From a virus, in IMG/VR virus record IMGVR_UViG_3300042945_002935, positions 1 through 39,548 of that record: a DNA stretch of 39,548 nucleotides. One strand, given 5' to 3'. The notes beneath the pieces were generated by a model. The model ran no database searches, was not told where the DNA came from, and saw only the letters and a list, made by a program, of their open reading frames with translations. Below, in pieces: positions 28,065 through 37,500 of the stretch. The translations under genes and the position numbers were made by a program. Numbering within the stretch: the stretch's first letter is position 1; each line of letters starts with the position of its first letter.

Positions 28065-28580
28065 TTACGGATCGGTGATGAGAAACAACGTGGCCGCGTC
28101 GGGGCTGCCGATGGCGTTGTATTCGGCTTGGGTGAGGCTCACGATGTTGTTGACCACGTCGCTGCCGCTGCCTGCGGAGGTGTCGCTGACGACGTTGGTG
28201 CCAGAGCGGTTGGCGATGGTCAGCGTGCGGGTGGTGCCGGTGGTGATGCCAGAGAGCGAAAACGCCAATTCTTTGCTGACGTCAGAATCAGAGATGATCC
28301 TAAAATTCGCGTCTCTATACAAATCACTAAAAAGGCCAGCAAATTTCCAGTCGTCGAGATTGCCGTTGTTCAGTTCCCGCACCCAGATTCCTGCCGGTTT
28401 GCGCGAGATGAAGTATAGCCCCTCGCCTTTTCTCACAAGGAAAGCACTGTTCACCGCGGGCGATCCCACCGTCACCGGAAGGTTGCTGTGGTATTCGACG
28501 TCGCCGTCGATATAGCTCGTCCCGCCGCCGGAGCCAGTCTGGTCGAGCGCGTCAGTGAACGGGTTGTATTTCCAAGGCAT
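28065..28580 (-). CDS. Short tail fibre protein, 171 residues
   Basis: The ORF begins MPWKYNPFTDALDQTGSGGG, a frequent N terminus of short phage fibre proteins ('W.ynpFtd.LD'). The end, VSLTQAEYNAIGSPDAATLFLITD, is a repeated-type tail tip motif. An AT-rich patch around 28300-28340 in the middle suggests domain exchange. The start follows the previous stop by 3 nt. Confidence 0.65.
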   Translation of the reverse strand: MPWKYNPFTDALDQTGSGGGTSYIDGDVEYHSNLPVTVGSPAVNSAFLVRKGEGLYFISRKPAGIWVRELNNGNLDDWKFAGLFSDLYRDANFRIISDSDVSKELAFSLSGITTGTTRTLTIANRSGTNVVSDTSAGSGSDVVNNIVSLTQAEYNAIGSPDAATLFLITDP

Positions 28581-28583
28581 AGC

Positions 28584-28838
28584 TTACGGGTAGGTCAACG
28601 TCTGGGTGAGCGGGTTGCCGTCGCCGTCGTAGGTGAAAGTTTCGGTCAGCACTATGGTTCCGCTTGCTCCACCTTGTTTGTAAACAATTTGCGTTGCGTT
28701 GCCGGAAGTCCAAGTAAAGGCGCGGTAGTTCCACGCGGGCTTGTTCTCCGCGAGCAGCGCAGGCTTACCATCCGGCCCCTGCGCGACGAGGACGACGTTG
28801 GAGGCAATCTTGTTCCAGTCTTGGATTTTGACGCTCAT
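28584..28838 (-). CDS. Small structural protein, 84 residues
   Basis: The ORF begins MSVKIQDWNKIASNVVLVAQ and is beta-rich (GTIVLTETFTYDGDGNPLTQ). It sits 2 nt after the membrane/coiled-coil gene and 3 nt before the short fibre gene. The beginning resembles small adaptor proteins of phage tails, but no family is certain. Confidence 0.55.
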   Translation of the reverse strand: MSVKIQDWNKIASNVVLVAQGPDGKPALLAENKPAWNYRAFTWTSGNATQIVYKQGGASGTIVLTETFTYDGDGNPLTQTLTYP

Positions 28839-28840
28839 GT

Positions 28841-29176
28841 TTATTTACCTCCCCGTAGTGTCGCGTGAACGTCGCGGATCGACTGATCGATCTGGTGCAG
28901 CGACTGGTTGAGTTTCTCCGCGTTCGCGTGGCGCTGCTCGCGCTCTTTGGAAAGTTCGACGAGGAAAGAATCACGCGCCTTGTCCAAGTGCGCGATGAAG
29001 GCCGGAGCGACTTTGACCAGCAGCATGATCGCCGCGAAGGCGACGAGGCCAAAGCTGCCCAGTTCGGCCACGGTGCGAAGCCATCCGAAGGATTCCATGA
29101 CCGGCGAGGCGGTAGCGAACACGCCGAAGGTTCCGGCGGTGAGCATGGCTGCGGATGTTTTGAGTTCAAGGATCAT
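28841..29176 (-). CDS. Membrane protein with coiled-coil tail, 111 residues
   Basis: ATG 29176 (MILELKTSAAMLTAGTFGVF) overlaps the previous stop as ATGA. One long or two short hydrophobic segments (about 10-27 and 39-60) are followed by a charged coiled coil (HLDKARDSFLVELSKEREQR to SIRDVHATLRGGK). The layout recalls phage holin- or i-spanin-like membrane proteins. If it spans the inner membrane with a periplasmic coiled coil, it could partner the lipoprotein at 26605; this is speculative. Confidence 0.6.
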   Translation of the reverse strand: MILELKTSAAMLTAGTFGVFATASPVMESFGWLRTVAELGSFGLVAFAAIMLLVKVAPAFIAHLDKARDSFLVELSKEREQRHANAEKLNQSLHQIDQSIRDVHATLRGGK

Positions 29177-29355
29177 GGCGCAACTCCGAGCCACGCCAAC
29201 CAAGCGGCGTGTTCCTCGTCGATCATGGCAGCGTAATCCGGCTGCGCTCCGTTCGCCTCATACTTGGCGCGGTCATACGATACATTGCGCGTTGCGCCAT
29301 TGTGCGAAAAACTGGCAACAACGTGCGTTTCAGTTGTTTGAGTGCTGTCGATCAT
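29173..29355 (-). CDS. Small protein, 60 residues, unknown
   Basis: The ORF begins MIDSTQTTETHVVASFSHNG at ATG 29355, overlapping the tailspike stop (ATGA). It is polar, with SYDRAKYEANGAQPDYAAMI and a tryptophan-containing end (AAWLAWLGVAP). No function recognised. Confidence 0.5.
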   Translation of the reverse strand: MIDSTQTTETHVVASFSHNGATRNVSYDRAKYEANGAQPDYAAMIDEEHAAWLAWLGVAP

Positions 29356-31508
29356 GTTGCGTAATATGGAATTTTGCGGCTGGCGCCGTTGAGGCTGAGG
29401 AGCAAGAAACCTACTGGGTTTGCTGGCAGTGTTTCCGCTCCAGCCGTTGCCGCTGTGGCAGTGGTTGCATTGGCCAGCGTTAGGTCGCCGTCAACATGCA
29501 GTTTGCTTGTAGGATTTACTCCGATGCCGACATTGCCGTTTGACTTAACGCGCAGGCGCTCTATATCTGCAGTAGCACCTCCTCCGCTGCACAAAGTTAC
29601 AGCAAGAGCGCCAGAACTGCCTTCGGCAACAAACTTTACAGAGGAGCTTATAGTGTTTGGGGTGCTTGCGTCGTTTTGCCTGCACGCAACTGAAGCGGCT
29701 ATTTCTCCGTCAGAAAGCGACGTATCAGCATTGTGCAGCACAAATGCCCTTGTGGCGGTTGCATTGTTAATGCGTGTCACCCATTCCCCAGCAACTTCGT
29801 CGTGGTATTGTATATAGCGCGTGTCGGTATTTGTGACATTGCCCACCATTCTTGTGTTAGTGCATGAGGTAAATGTAATGGGCGTTGTGCTTGCGCTGAT
29901 AATTGTATTGCCAGCCACCACCACATCAGCAGAGTCCCGAATATCCACACTTGCGCCGGTGTGGCCTTCAGCGATTACGCAGTTGTTTTGAAATGTGATG
30001 CCGGTTCCATAGCTTCTGACCGTCATAAGGCTGGACGCAACCGTTGCGCCAATGCCAGATATTGTGTTACCGACAACTTTGATGTTATTGCCGATTTGGG
30101 GGCTATCTAAAAATACCGCAATCTGCGCGTGATACAGGCACCGATCAAAAGTGTTTCCACTAAATAGAAGATTTGATCCTGATGTTGCATCAATAACTCG
30201 CTGAAGCGTAGGCAAGGACGAGGGCAGGTTGTTCGTGAAGTAGTTATTTGCAACTGTAACACCGTTGGCCGCAATTTTTACCGCCCTTCGGTTCCACGAT
30301 TTGACTACGTTGTTGGCAATGACGCACGGCAGCGTCAACGGCGACGCGCTGGTTCCACCAGCAACCACGATTGCGTCTCCCTCTTCTCCTTGAACAGTGT
30401 CAATGTTGTTGCCGGTAATAAAAACCGCGTTGTTGCAATTCTGGTCTGTCTCCACAAGCACCGCCCGCTGCATTCCAACGCCATTGCCACCGACACCATC
30501 TCCAGCGCCCTGTAGGTTTTTAATAACATTGTTACTCACCAGCGCAGAGGTATCTCGACCATCAAACGCCAAGTGAACCCCAACGCCTTGCCATGTCGTC
30601 TTGCCGTCAAGATTTGAAATGCGGCACCCTGTGATAACAGGGTTGTCAGCGGCAACGTAGATGGCCGTTCCAATGTTTAGGTTGCCGTCGAAGTGGAGCG
30701 TGACGGTCGTGTTGTTTCCCGTGATTCCAAGCGCACGCTTAACTTGGCTGGTCGCCGTTATGATGCCCTCGCCAAAAATGCGACGGTTGGCCACGCTGCT
30801 ACTAATGGCCGGATCGCCCGTGGTGCCATTGTTAGCAACGCGATACGAGCCAGAAGGGAAATAGACAGAGGTGGCCGTTGAGTTGAGCGCCGCTTGAATC
30901 GCCGACGTGTCATCCGTCACCCCGTCGCCTACGGCACCAAAGTCCTTGACGTTGGCGAAATCCGCAAAACGGTCTTGGACGCTGCGGGCGGTCGTCGATC
31001 CGGTGGCGATGACGGGGCCGATAGAAAGCGACGGGAGCGCCTGCCATGACGGGGCCGCGCCGCCGACGCTGGAAAGAATGTGCTGCTGGTTGGTCAGCGG
31101 GGGGTTGAGTTCTCCGATCTGGTTGGCCTCCGAAAGCCGGAGGGCGCTGCCAAGTTTGCGGGCGTTTTGTTGGGAAATCTGGGTGAGCTTGTCGAGCGCA
31201 CGCTCGTGGCTGGCGGCGGGGAAGTCGCCGCCTTCGGCGTAGGTGGTCGTCTGGGTGATCGGGACGTCGCGGTAAATGGTGAGCGTGCTTGTCGTTGGAA
31301 CGGCGACCGCGGTGCGGACGGTGCCGCCGTTGACGTTTCCGGCTCCGGTATGGTTGGTCAGCGTGACAACGGTTTCGACTCCGGCGCTGGTCTTGGCAAT
31401 GGCCTTGAGGTGGCTGTTTTCTAAAAAGACAAACGGCACGGCGTAACTCGTCGAGGTCGAGTTATTGCCTGCGTAGGAAATGCGTGATGTATCGCTCTGG
31501 ACGGCCAT
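29352..31508 (-). CDS. Tailspike: T7-type fibre N terminus plus pectate-lyase-like beta helix
   Basis: This 718-residue protein begins MAVQSDTSRISYAGNNSTST. Residues 1 to about 150 match the virion-anchoring domain of T7-like tail fibres (AVPFVFLENSHLKAI, TLTIYRDVPITQTT, SHERALDKLTQISQQN). From about 185, VKDFGAVGDGVTDDTSAIQAAL starts a pectate-lyase-3 type parallel beta helix with many 'VxNN..' rungs (VANNYFTNN, VSNNVIKNL, VVAGNTII), followed by a C-terminal RVKSNGNVGIGVNPTSKLHV region. Such spikes bind and often cleave surface polysaccharide, setting host range. Its composition is lower in G+C (about 41% in 30061-30180 by hand count) than the rest, suggesting exchange. A motif copy lies 8 nt before ATG. 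Confidence 0.88.
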   Translation of the reverse strand: MAVQSDTSRISYAGNNSTSTSYAVPFVFLENSHLKAIAKTSAGVETVVTLTNHTGAGNVNGGTVRTAVAVPTTSTLTIYRDVPITQTTTYAEGGDFPAASHERALDKLTQISQQNARKLGSALRLSEANQIGELNPPLTNQQHILSSVGGAAPSWQALPSLSIGPVIATGSTTARSVQDRFADFANVKDFGAVGDGVTDDTSAIQAALNSTATSVYFPSGSYRVANNGTTGDPAISSSVANRRIFGEGIITATSQVKRALGITGNNTTVTLHFDGNLNIGTAIYVAADNPVITGCRISNLDGKTTWQGVGVHLAFDGRDTSALVSNNVIKNLQGAGDGVGGNGVGMQRAVLVETDQNCNNAVFITGNNIDTVQGEEGDAIVVAGGTSASPLTLPCVIANNVVKSWNRRAVKIAANGVTVANNYFTNNLPSSLPTLQRVIDATSGSNLLFSGNTFDRCLYHAQIAVFLDSPQIGNNIKVVGNTISGIGATVASSLMTVRSYGTGITFQNNCVIAEGHTGASVDIRDSADVVVAGNTIISASTTPITFTSCTNTRMVGNVTNTDTRYIQYHDEVAGEWVTRINNATATRAFVLHNADTSLSDGEIAASVACRQNDASTPNTISSSVKFVAEGSSGALAVTLCSGGGATADIERLRVKSNGNVGIGVNPTSKLHVDGDLTLANATTATAATAGAETLPANPVGFLLLSLNGASRKIPYYAT

Positions 31509-31516
31509 GTTAGTGA

Positions 31517-31528
31517 TTTGACTAAACC
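31517..31528 (-). repeat. Dispersed 12-bp motif GGTTTAGTCAAA
   Basis: Exact copy read toward the tailspike, ending 8 nt before its ATG. Confidence 0.85.
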
Positions 31529-31553
31529 TTCGTGGTCATGGTGGCGCAATAGT

Positions 31554-34500
31554 TTATTCGTCGTCGTCCATGCGCTCCCAACCCTGCACTAACGGGCGCA
31601 CGATGTTCATGATGACCGCGGGCGCGGCGAGCGGCGGCGTCACCGCAATGGAGCGCGTGATGTTTGTCCACTCTTTGACCAAGGCGTCGGGGTCGTCGAA
31701 GTTGAAGGCGTCGTCGAGATTGTTGAAGGCCCGAAAGGCGGTGTCCGCGGTGCGGATGAGCGGGTTCTGCGTGGGCGTAAACCATTGGGCCTCGGTCAAG
31801 CGCGACAGCACAAGGTCGCTGACGCTTCCCAGCAGGAAGTAGCCTTGGAACGGAGCCAGCAGCAGGGCGCGGGCAAAGCCGCCCATTGACCACAAATCTT
31901 CGTCTTCGTCGTCGCTGGTAAGGTCGCGGAAGTATGTGGCCAGCACATGGGAAACAACGGCCATCATTTCAATGGCCACAATCCGGCGCACATGCGTCTT
32001 CCAGTCGCCGCGTCCGGTGGCCAGTCCGCGGACGGAGTCGGAGATGATGGCCATCTTCAATCGCGGATCGGACATGAAGAGGAAGAACGCTTTGGTAAAT
32101 GCGTTGCCGCTATTTTCGATGTTGGATTTCTGGCCCATCAGCACCGGCTGTCCGTAGCGGTAGACCATTGCTTCGACGGCATCCTTGGCCACTTGCTCCG
32201 CGGAGGTCGGGTCTACGCCGCTGTCGAGCGCGTCTTTGTAGGCGGCTTGGTAAACAATTGCGCCAGAGACAGATAGCCCCGCCGAATCAAGGTAGTTCAT
32301 GGGCATCATGGACATTTCGGCAACCTTGGCCCCGCGCCGGAACATGGAAACAAACCGCTCAAAGAAGAACCGCGTTTCCGCCGTGGCACCGCCCTCCAAG
32401 CGGGTCTGAATAATGTCGGTCTTCCACACCTTGCGGATGTTCTGCATGAGGGCGACCGGATCGGACAAGGCAGACCCGATCTGACGACTGTCGAGCGCCA
32501 AGGTAAAGCGCATCAAGTTGTCGGTCTGCATCATCAGTGACTTGAGGTTGTAGCCCAAAAGCGAAACAGACTGACCGCCAATGACCGCGCCCAGCATGTT
32601 GTTGATCCACGCGATCTCTCTGCCTTTGTTACCGCCGCGTTGTTCCATCTGGTCGCCCCACATTTCAGCGGTGCGAAGAACGTCCGCGCCCAGACGCTGT
32701 CTGATAGACTCGCGGACGTCGGGGTTGGAAAGTAGCGAGCGGTATTCGCGGGTGACTTCGGCAAAAGCGACCCAGTGCGACTGCATGGCAATATGGCTCT
32801 GCAAGACGGTCAGCGCGTCTTCGGGCGCGAGCTTGGCGGTGTGGTTGACGCGGGACTTGGCAAAGCTGGGCTGGCCACCGGCTGTCAGCGGCGACCCGTC
32901 GAGGCCGACGTCCTTGACCTCCTTGGAAGAAAGATAGCGGGCCGGAGCGTAGTTTCTGACCATTGGCATGTTCATGCCAAACATGCGGGCGTAGATCGGG
33001 TTGGTCAGCGCGTAGCCGGAACCGTAGATGCGCGACGTCACGCGGAGGATGGCTTGCGCGAACGGGCCGGAGATAAGGTTGTCGAGATCGTCGAAGCTGT
33101 CGTCAGTAAACCCGTCGGCACGCATCTTCTCCTGCGCGTCCGATTGCTGCCATGTCAGCCATAGCTGCATGGCCTGTGCGCGGCTCATGGTGAGACGCAC
33201 TTCCTCCCCGCGGAAGATCACTTGCTTGATCGTGACAAATTCCTTTTTCGTGTCTCGCGGCAACGCTGCCAATTCGTCGGATAACGTCTGGACGTCTTGG
33301 TTTGACAAGCTGCCGCGGTCGGCCAACCCGCGCACAATCTTCTTGGCCAGTTCAATGGAAATCTTGGTGTCCTTGACCTTGCGCCCTTCCATTTTGCGAA
33401 CGGCGTAGGGCTGGTTCTCCTTAAATGCGACGAGCGCCTTGCTGGTTGACATGCCTGCCGCTTTGGCCCCCTCGCGCAACGCGGCAAGGATCAAGCGCGT
33501 GTTGTTGAGTTCTGCCTTGGCTTCGTCGATCTGCGCCCGCTGCATTTTCTTGGACAACTCGGCGGCAACCTCGTCGCCAAAAAGGTAAGGAGCAAACTGG
33601 TCAAAACTTTTGTGGTCGAGGTCGAAAGCGTTGACCGCTTGCAAAAACCGTTGCAGCGCGGACTTGTTTTCAAAGCGACCGAAGTCGGTTGGTTTGCCCA
33701 AGAACGCGATGACCTTGGCGGCACGCTCGCGGTTTTCTTGGATGCGGGCAGCTTCCTTGATCTGCCACGCCTCGCGCCCTGCCTTGAGTTGCGTCTGCAA
33801 CCACTCCAGACCGTAAGCCAGCGTCTCGGACGGACGACTCTTCAAGTCGCCAAACGTGTTGACGATTGTCCACTCCTCGGAAAGTTCGGAAATGCGCTTC
33901 TGGCTATCGGCGGTCGCCTCGGTGCTGGTGATCTGTGCCTCAATTGCAGCCAGCCTTTCCGCGGTCTTCTCGTCGTCCAGCAGTGACGAGCGGTAAACCA
34001 TGTCGGCAAACTTCTGCGTCTCGGCCCCCAGCGTGCTGCGCTTGACCCCGCTCTGACCGGCCTTGGGACGCGATTTGTCCAGAACATCGAAGATGCGCTC
34101 CATGAGGTCGCGCTTGTAGTAACGCTCCAGTTCGCGGTCGATTTTCTTGAGCCGGTCGATAAGGAAGTTGGCGATGGTTTTGTCCCTGCGCTCGTCGGTG
34201 GTGTTTGGCACCGTGCTGTAGCCTTCCGGCAGTGCCGTGTTTTTCTGCGCCTGCCCGATATTTTGACCCTCGCGCATCCACGCGCTGATGATTGCGCCCG
34301 CGGGGTTCTTGGCCTCGCTGACTTTCTGGTCGCCCTTGTAGACGTCTACCGGCGCAATGCTGGCGAGGTTGGTGTAGCCCCCCACCCGCCCGCGGACTTC
34401 CGGCGGTAGCACCTTGAGGATGTAGTCGAGAAAGCCAAGGTCGTTGAGGATGCGCGTGCGGTCGAAATCCTGCGGCAACATGTCACCGCGCATGGACTGC

Positions 34501-37500
34501 ATAATCGGCTTGTTGCGCTCCAAGGCCGCGGTAAGACGCTCCTTGAGCGCGGCATACTGCGAGATGCGCTCGGATGGCGAGCGGGACATGCGATCCATCG
34601 CCGCCTGCACGCGGTCAATTTCGCGTTGCGTGGAGATGGAGTAGTTGTCTACTCCGCGACCTTCGGCCCAGTCTTTTTGAAGGGCGTCGGATATCTGCCG
34701 CCTACCGCGAAGCCACTCAAGTAGATCGGGTGTGAAGCGGGAACTCGCTGACAGAATCGTCCCGCCTTCGGGGTCGGCTGACCAGTCGTGGACTGGGCCG
34801 TATTCTCCGACGGTGTAGAGTTCTTGGATGTTGGCTGTAGCGCCATAAGCACCAGATAGCATCTGGTAGAACTGCTCGTCTGTCAACGCTGGAAGGCCCG
34901 TCTCGGCATCGCGAAAATTAGTCACGATCACCTCGGTAGGAGAAACTTGCGTAAAGCCCAGAGAATCATGGATTTTGACTAAACCCTGCTGAAGTTGGTC
35001 GAGAAAATCCGGCGTTAACTGTTCGCCAAAATCCAGCATAAGAGCCAAGTTTTCCGCGTCACCTTTGACAACATAGCCCTCTTTGCCGGTGGCATACGCT
35101 TCGGCCTCGGCTTGTGTGGCGAAGCGGCGCTTTGCTCCTTTGGGAGATTCCGCATAGTAGCTCTTTTCGTTTTCCGCGCCGTATTTGATGTAGCGCATCC
35201 ACGGCACCGCATCCTGCCGGAAAATGTATTGGATGGCGCGAGCGTAGGCGCGGACAACGTCATCATCATACGTTCCGCTGGGCTTGTTCGGGAAAAGCTC
35301 GGTAACGACGTTCGGCGTGGCTCCGGTGCCATAGCCGCCGGACAGCAGTTGGCTGACGTTGACCGGCACGCCCAGCATCGCTGCCAGCATGTCGTTGCCA
35401 TTCTCGTCGAGGATGATTTCGCGGCTGGCCCGCGTGAACGCGGCTTTTTGCGCGGTGGGCAAATTGGTAATAGCAACGCCTTCGGGCGTATTAGTGGAAG
35501 GCACAGATTCCCACAGCGCCCGCATGCTGACGCTGTTGATGAATCGATCAAAAGCGCCCGCGGCCATGCTGACGTCGAGTCTCTCGGCTGGCAGCGCGAG
35601 CGCATTGGTAATCCATCGCTGCATGTGCCGCTTCTGCGCTTCTTTGTCTTTGAACTCGCGCACCAGTTTGCCCTGCGCGTTCTTCACTTTGACCATGTCC
35701 TTGGCTTTCATGGACTGGGCTTCGGTAAGGTCTTTGACCTCCTTGGTTTCGGAGCGACCCTTAATCGACGTCCAAAGCATGGCTTGAATTTGGTGAGGTA
35801 AATACGGTGCCGCGCCTTCCGGTAGCGAAGCGTTCAATTCCTCGGCAATGAGGTTAAGTTCGCGCTCGGCAAATCCAAACGCGCCGGTTCCGGCAACGTC
35901 GGTCAGCGCATCGCTGTCGAAGCCGAAGGCGCGGTAGACCCACATGTCCACAGTGACCGGCTTTTGCAGCATCTCGTAGACTTCCGCGTCGAGCTTGAGC
36001 TTGGCGACCTCGGACGCCGGTAGCTCTTTAAGCAGAACATACATGATGTTCTTGTAGAAGTTGTCCGTCTTGCGACCAGCCCAAGGTTGATTGTCGTAGA
36101 GAACCGCTTTGGCCTTGTCGTCTTGCGTGCCGGTCTTGACCGCGAAGTCTTCCTTGGCCGCGTTGACCGCACGCTGGATGTAGGCGCGAAGCGCAAAGTA
36201 GGTGTTGACCTCGACCGTCGCCTGCGGGCTGTAAATGGCCAGCAGTTCGATAAACTTTTCGGCTTCGACGACGTCATTGTTGAACATGCGAAGCACGGCG
36301 CGTCCGCTGTCTTCATACCAAAAGCGTCCCGCCTCGCCTTCTTTAACCAACTGGTAAAGTCGCTCACGCAGGCGCATGTATGCCTCGTCTTTGCCGCGGC
36401 GCGTCTTGGGCGCGTTGACCCACTTCGGAGCGCCTTTGTATTTGCCGTCGGCTCCGCGGGGATGCATGAATGGATTGTCATCGCCCAGTGCGCCGATGGA
36501 GTAATTGATGTTCGCCGTCGTCGCATCGAACCGCTGCGAGAGCGGGATGACGTTGCCTTGGGAATCGCGGGTTACGGGGTCGGCAGATTTGATTTGGTTG
36601 GCATAGAAAGCAACAAACGCACCTTCCGAATCGATGCCATCAAATCCGTCTTTCTTCGCCTGTTCTACAGCTTCTGCTTTCGATAGCCCGCCCTGCTTTC
36701 CGTAATCTAAAAATTGCTTTGAAGAAATTGGGTTTTGAAGATTTAGGTATGCCGTAATAATTCTGGAGGAATCGCCCTTTGCATACATGCCCGCGTATTC
36801 TTTCTTTTTTGCAAAATAGAATCCACGCCCGCCGGATTTTTCGTCCAAGAACATTTCGAACTTGCCGGACTGTGTTCCGTGCCACACTGGGCCAATGCCA
36901 TATCCCGCCGCCCTCGCCGCCTCATCCACCATCCGCTGCGCCATCTCCATGTCGCCGCGCTCGACTGCTGCGAGGTAGTCGGCGTCTTGCTGTGAAGTGA
37001 CGCCAATCGAATAATTCGCCATCTCCGGCGCAACCTCCTGCGCGGTCTTTTCGCGGGAGCGGTCTACGACGGTCTGGTCGGCCACGCCGGTTGTCTCGGC
37101 AAGGAACGCTTCAAACTCGGAGGGCAGCGCACCGGCATCAAAGGCTTCGCGCAGCGCCTTGCCGCGCTTCAGCACTTCGACAAAGACTTGGATCATGCGC
37201 TTGATGTAATCGACAAAAGCCTGCGGCAGACTCATCTCGACGTCCACGCTGATGCGCTCGTTTTCAAAGGCTTCCTGCACCACGGCCATTGACTCGACGA
37301 TGTCGGTCATGTCGGCGCGGGGCAGCGCGATGTCCACGCCCTTCTCGGCAAAGACGCGCTCGGACTGCTCCAGCCATCCGCGCAGCATTGATTCATCAGC
37401 CCGCCCATTGGCCACAGCCACGCGGACGGCGGTATGGTGCATCTCTTCGCGGGCGGCGCGAACATCGCTGTTCGCGTTAAGCGCGATGACGGATTGGAAA

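Noticed and set aside
8667-34985. The TTTTGACTAAACC motif as a sigma-70 promoter (-35 TTGACT)
   Set aside because: No copy read in that orientation has a TATAAT-like box 16-18 nt downstream, and most point away from the nearby gene.
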